Assembly (NCBI GenBank): GCA_017550765.1
Contig: JAFZOC010000118.1
Location: 1 to 30,880 of the forward strand
DNA: 30,880 nucleotides
DNA from: Oscillospiraceae bacterium
GTDB taxonomy: Bacteria > Bacillota_A > Clostridia > Oscillospirales > Oscillospiraceae
Direction of reading: 5' to 3'
Positions 29,446-30,880 of the stretch are shown here, in pieces (within the stretch, counting starts at the first letter, position 1; each line of letters opens with the position of its first letter). The position numbers were made by a program, and so were the translations under genes. Below the pieces are notes generated by a model that saw only the letters and a list, made by a program, of their open reading frames with translations, was not told the origin of the DNA and did not search any database.

Positions 29446-29483
29446 AGAGCCGGAAGGACGGACGACGTCTTTCCGGTTCTTTT
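29446..29483 (+). terminator. Rho-independent terminator after the 1521-codon gene
   Basis: AGAGCCGGAAG (29446-29456) pairs with CTTTCCGGTTCT (29469-29480) with one bulge and one G-T pair, followed by TTTT. It lies 20 bases after the stop and separates this gene from the suf promoter. Confidence 0.8.
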
Positions 29484-29525
29484 ATTGCCGCGTTCGGGAG
29501 GAACGGCGCTTTTTTCCGTCTGGGC

Positions 29526-29554
29526 TTGCAAAGCGAGAGGAAAACGTGTAGAAT
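29526..29554 (+). promoter_or_regulatory. Promoter of the suf operon
   Basis: TTGCAA (29526-29531), a 17-base spacer and TAGAAT (29549-29554) lie 35 bases before sufC. I see no clear IscR-type palindrome in the short leader. Confidence 0.6.
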
Positions 29555-29589
29555 ACGGGCTGCACTATGGATAAAGGAGCCAAACTGAT

Positions 29590-30318
29590 ATGCTCGAGAT
29601 CCGAGGACTGAGCTTTGCCGTAACAGAAGACGACAAGGAAAAAGAGATCATCCACGACCTGAGCCTGACCGTGGACAACGGCAAGTTCGTGGTCATCACA
29701 GGACCCAACGGCAGTGGGAAATCCACTCTCGCGCGTCTCATCATGGGGATCGAAAGACCCATCTCCGGCCAGATCCTGCTGGACGGGGAGGACATCACCG
29801 CCCTGGACGTCACCGAACGCGCCCGCCGGGGCATCAGCTTTGCCTTCCAGCAGCCGGTGCGCTTCAAGGGCATCCGGGTCCAGGACCTGCTGCGCATCGC
29901 GGCCGGCAAACGCCTGAGCGTGGCCGCCGCCTGCCAGTATCTCTCGGAGGTCGGTCTCTGCGCGAGGGACTATATCGATCGGGAGATCAACGCTTCCCTC
30001 TCCGGAGGCGAGCTCAAGCGCATCGAGATCGCAACGATCCTGGCGAGACAGACCAAGCTCTCCGTCTTCGACGAGCCGGAGGCCGGGATCGACCTCTGGA
30101 GCTTCCAGAACCTGATCCGCATCTTCGAGAAGATGCGCAGCGAGATCCAGGACAGCAGCATCGTCATCATCTCCCATCAGGAGCGCATCCTGCAGATCGC
30201 CGACGAGATCCTGGTGCTCTCCGGCGGAAAGATCACCGAGCGGGGGACCCCGGAGACGATCCTGCCCAAGCTCATCGGGCAGACGGCTCCGGTCAGCACC
30301 TGCCAGCGGCTGCAGTGA
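29590..30318 (+). CDS. sufC: Fe-S cluster assembly ATPase SufC
   Basis: At 242 residues it is a soluble ABC ATPase: Walker A GPNGSGKST (residues 38-46), Q-loop near Q87-Q88, signature LSGGE (137-141), Walker B SVFDEPEAG with D161 and E162, and the H-loop ISHQ (H196). The short linker and the phrase FDEPEAGID are typical of SufC rather than a transporter ATPase. It drives the SufB scaffold in building iron-sulfur clusters. ATG 29590 follows AAAGGAG. It is 12 bases before sufB. The SufC-SufB order with SufC first is that of the minimal (SMS-like) system of anaerobes. Confidence 0.92.
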   Translation: MLEIRGLSFAVTEDDKEKEIIHDLSLTVDNGKFVVITGPNGSGKSTLARLIMGIERPISGQILLDGEDITALDVTERARRGISFAFQQPVRFKGIRVQDLLRIAAGKRLSVAAACQYLSEVGLCARDYIDREINASLSGGELKRIEIATILARQTKLSVFDEPEAGIDLWSFQNLIRIFEKMRSEIQDSSIVIISHQERILQIADEILVLSGGKITERGTPETILPKLIGQTAPVSTCQRLQ

Positions 30319-30330
30319 GGAGGGGAAGAC

Positions 30331-30880
30331 ATGGTCAAGCTCGATGAGATCCAGAAACGCCTGATCGCGGAGATCGCGGATCTCCATTCCGTACCCGAAG
30401 GGGCCTATAATTTCCGCGCCAACGGCGAGCTCGCCGGTCGCAGCAGCACCGAGCACATCCAGATCGTCTCCAAACCGGACGGCAGTGGGATCGACATCCA
30501 CATCGCCCCCGGCACGCGCGGCGAGAGCGTCCACATCCCGGTGGTCCTGTCCAAGAGCGGCCTGAAGGAGACGGTCTACAACGACTTCTTCGTGGGCGAG
30601 GGCTGCGACGTGCTGATCGTGGCCGGCTGCGGCATCGACAACTGCGGCGGACAGGACAGCCAGCACGACGGCATCCACCGTTTCTATCTGGGGAAGAACG
30701 CCCATGTACGCTATGTGGAGAAACATTACGGCTCCGGGGACGGTCTGGGCAAGCGCATCCTGGATCCGGTCACCGAGGCCTATCTGGAAGAAGGCGCCTC
30801 CAGGGAGATGGAGATGGAGCAGATCAAGGGCGTGGACTCCACGGAGCGCACGACCCTGGCCAAGCTCAAGGCCGGCGCGA
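30331..30880 (+). CDS. sufB: Fe-S cluster scaffold SufB/SufD-type, N-terminal part (runs off the window)
   Basis: ATG 30331 follows GAGGAGGGGAAGAC. 183 codons are present with no stop. Visible: KLDEIQKRLIAEIADLHSVP, NDFFVGEGCDVLIVAGCGID, HDGIHRFYLGKNAHVRYVEK, HYGSGDGLGKRILDPV, typical of the beta-helix SufB/SufD family. The starting helix and the HRFYLGKNA strand suit the short SufB of anaerobic Clostridia (about 310 residues), which lacks the longer SufB N-terminus. It forms the scaffold complex with SufC. Whether it is SufB or SufD cannot be fully settled without the C-terminus. Confidence 0.85.
   Translation, partial: MVKLDEIQKRLIAEIADLHSVPEGAYNFRANGELAGRSSTEHIQIVSKPDGSGIDIHIAPGTRGESVHIPVVLSKSGLKETVYNDFFVGEGCDVLIVAGCGIDNCGGQDSQHDGIHRFYLGKNAHVRYVEKHYGSGDGLGKRILDPVTEAYLEEGASREMEMEQIKGVDSTERTTLAKLKAGA

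Noticed and set aside
27615..29531. A 638-codon minus-strand open frame
   Set aside because: Shadow of the same gene, crossing its terminator; no ribosome site and no recognisable protein motif.

Overview
The window looks like the right-hand half of an integrated temperate siphovirus-type prophage plus its chromosomal flank, in a GC-rich member of the Clostridia (Bacillota), probably a gut anaerobe. The host guess is inference. It rests on strong AGGAGG-type ribosome binding sites, Clostridial-phage-type genes, short hairpin repeats scattered in the DNA, and a minimal SufC-SufB operon on the chromosomal side.

Layout. 1-11107 (+) is the end of the late region: the 3' end of a holin gene, a tail or virion-associated protein (464-1396), and one giant ORF of 3232 codons (1409-11107). 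The giant ORF has the composition of a phage 'large polyvalent protein', that is, a protein thought to enter the cell with the DNA. A bidirectional terminator (11115-11148) separates it from a long, tightly packed, leftward (-) early operon (11148-20293). In transcription order that operon encodes a small conserved phage protein, two small HTH/winged-helix proteins, a PD-(D/E)XK exonuclease, a probable Rad52-like annealing protein, a NinB-like protein, an HNH protein, SSB, two replication proteins (DUF6291-like and G39P-like), a small membrane protein, a MazG-type protein, a Lar-like zinc protein, a PAPS-reductase-like protein, a zinc protein, a cytosine methyltransferase and several very small ORFs. 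Many neighbours overlap by ATGA or by 10-14 bases.

The lysogeny module follows: a possible conversion gene on the opposite strand (20381-20716), cro (-), a 160-base divergent switch with three operators plus a fourth at the end of cro, and the self-cleaving repressor cI (+). Next come an accessory gene interrupted by an in-frame TGA and a tyrosine integrase. Directly after the integrase lies a 24-base tRNA 3' end (23845-23868), which I take as the prophage/chromosome junction.

The chromosome side (23869-30880) holds a tRNA-type terminator, a gene whose reading frame continues upstream without a start codon, a large repeat-rich 1521-codon protein of unknown function with its own promoter and terminator, and sufC followed by the start of sufB.

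The most unusual items are: the giant protein with a low-GC, apparently imported nuclease-like domain, a duplicated N-terminal motif and three C-terminal EF-hand loops; a family of hairpin repeats, three copies of which sit in frame inside that protein; a consensus promoter reading against the early operon into a hairpin about 55 bases away; and the four-operator switch.
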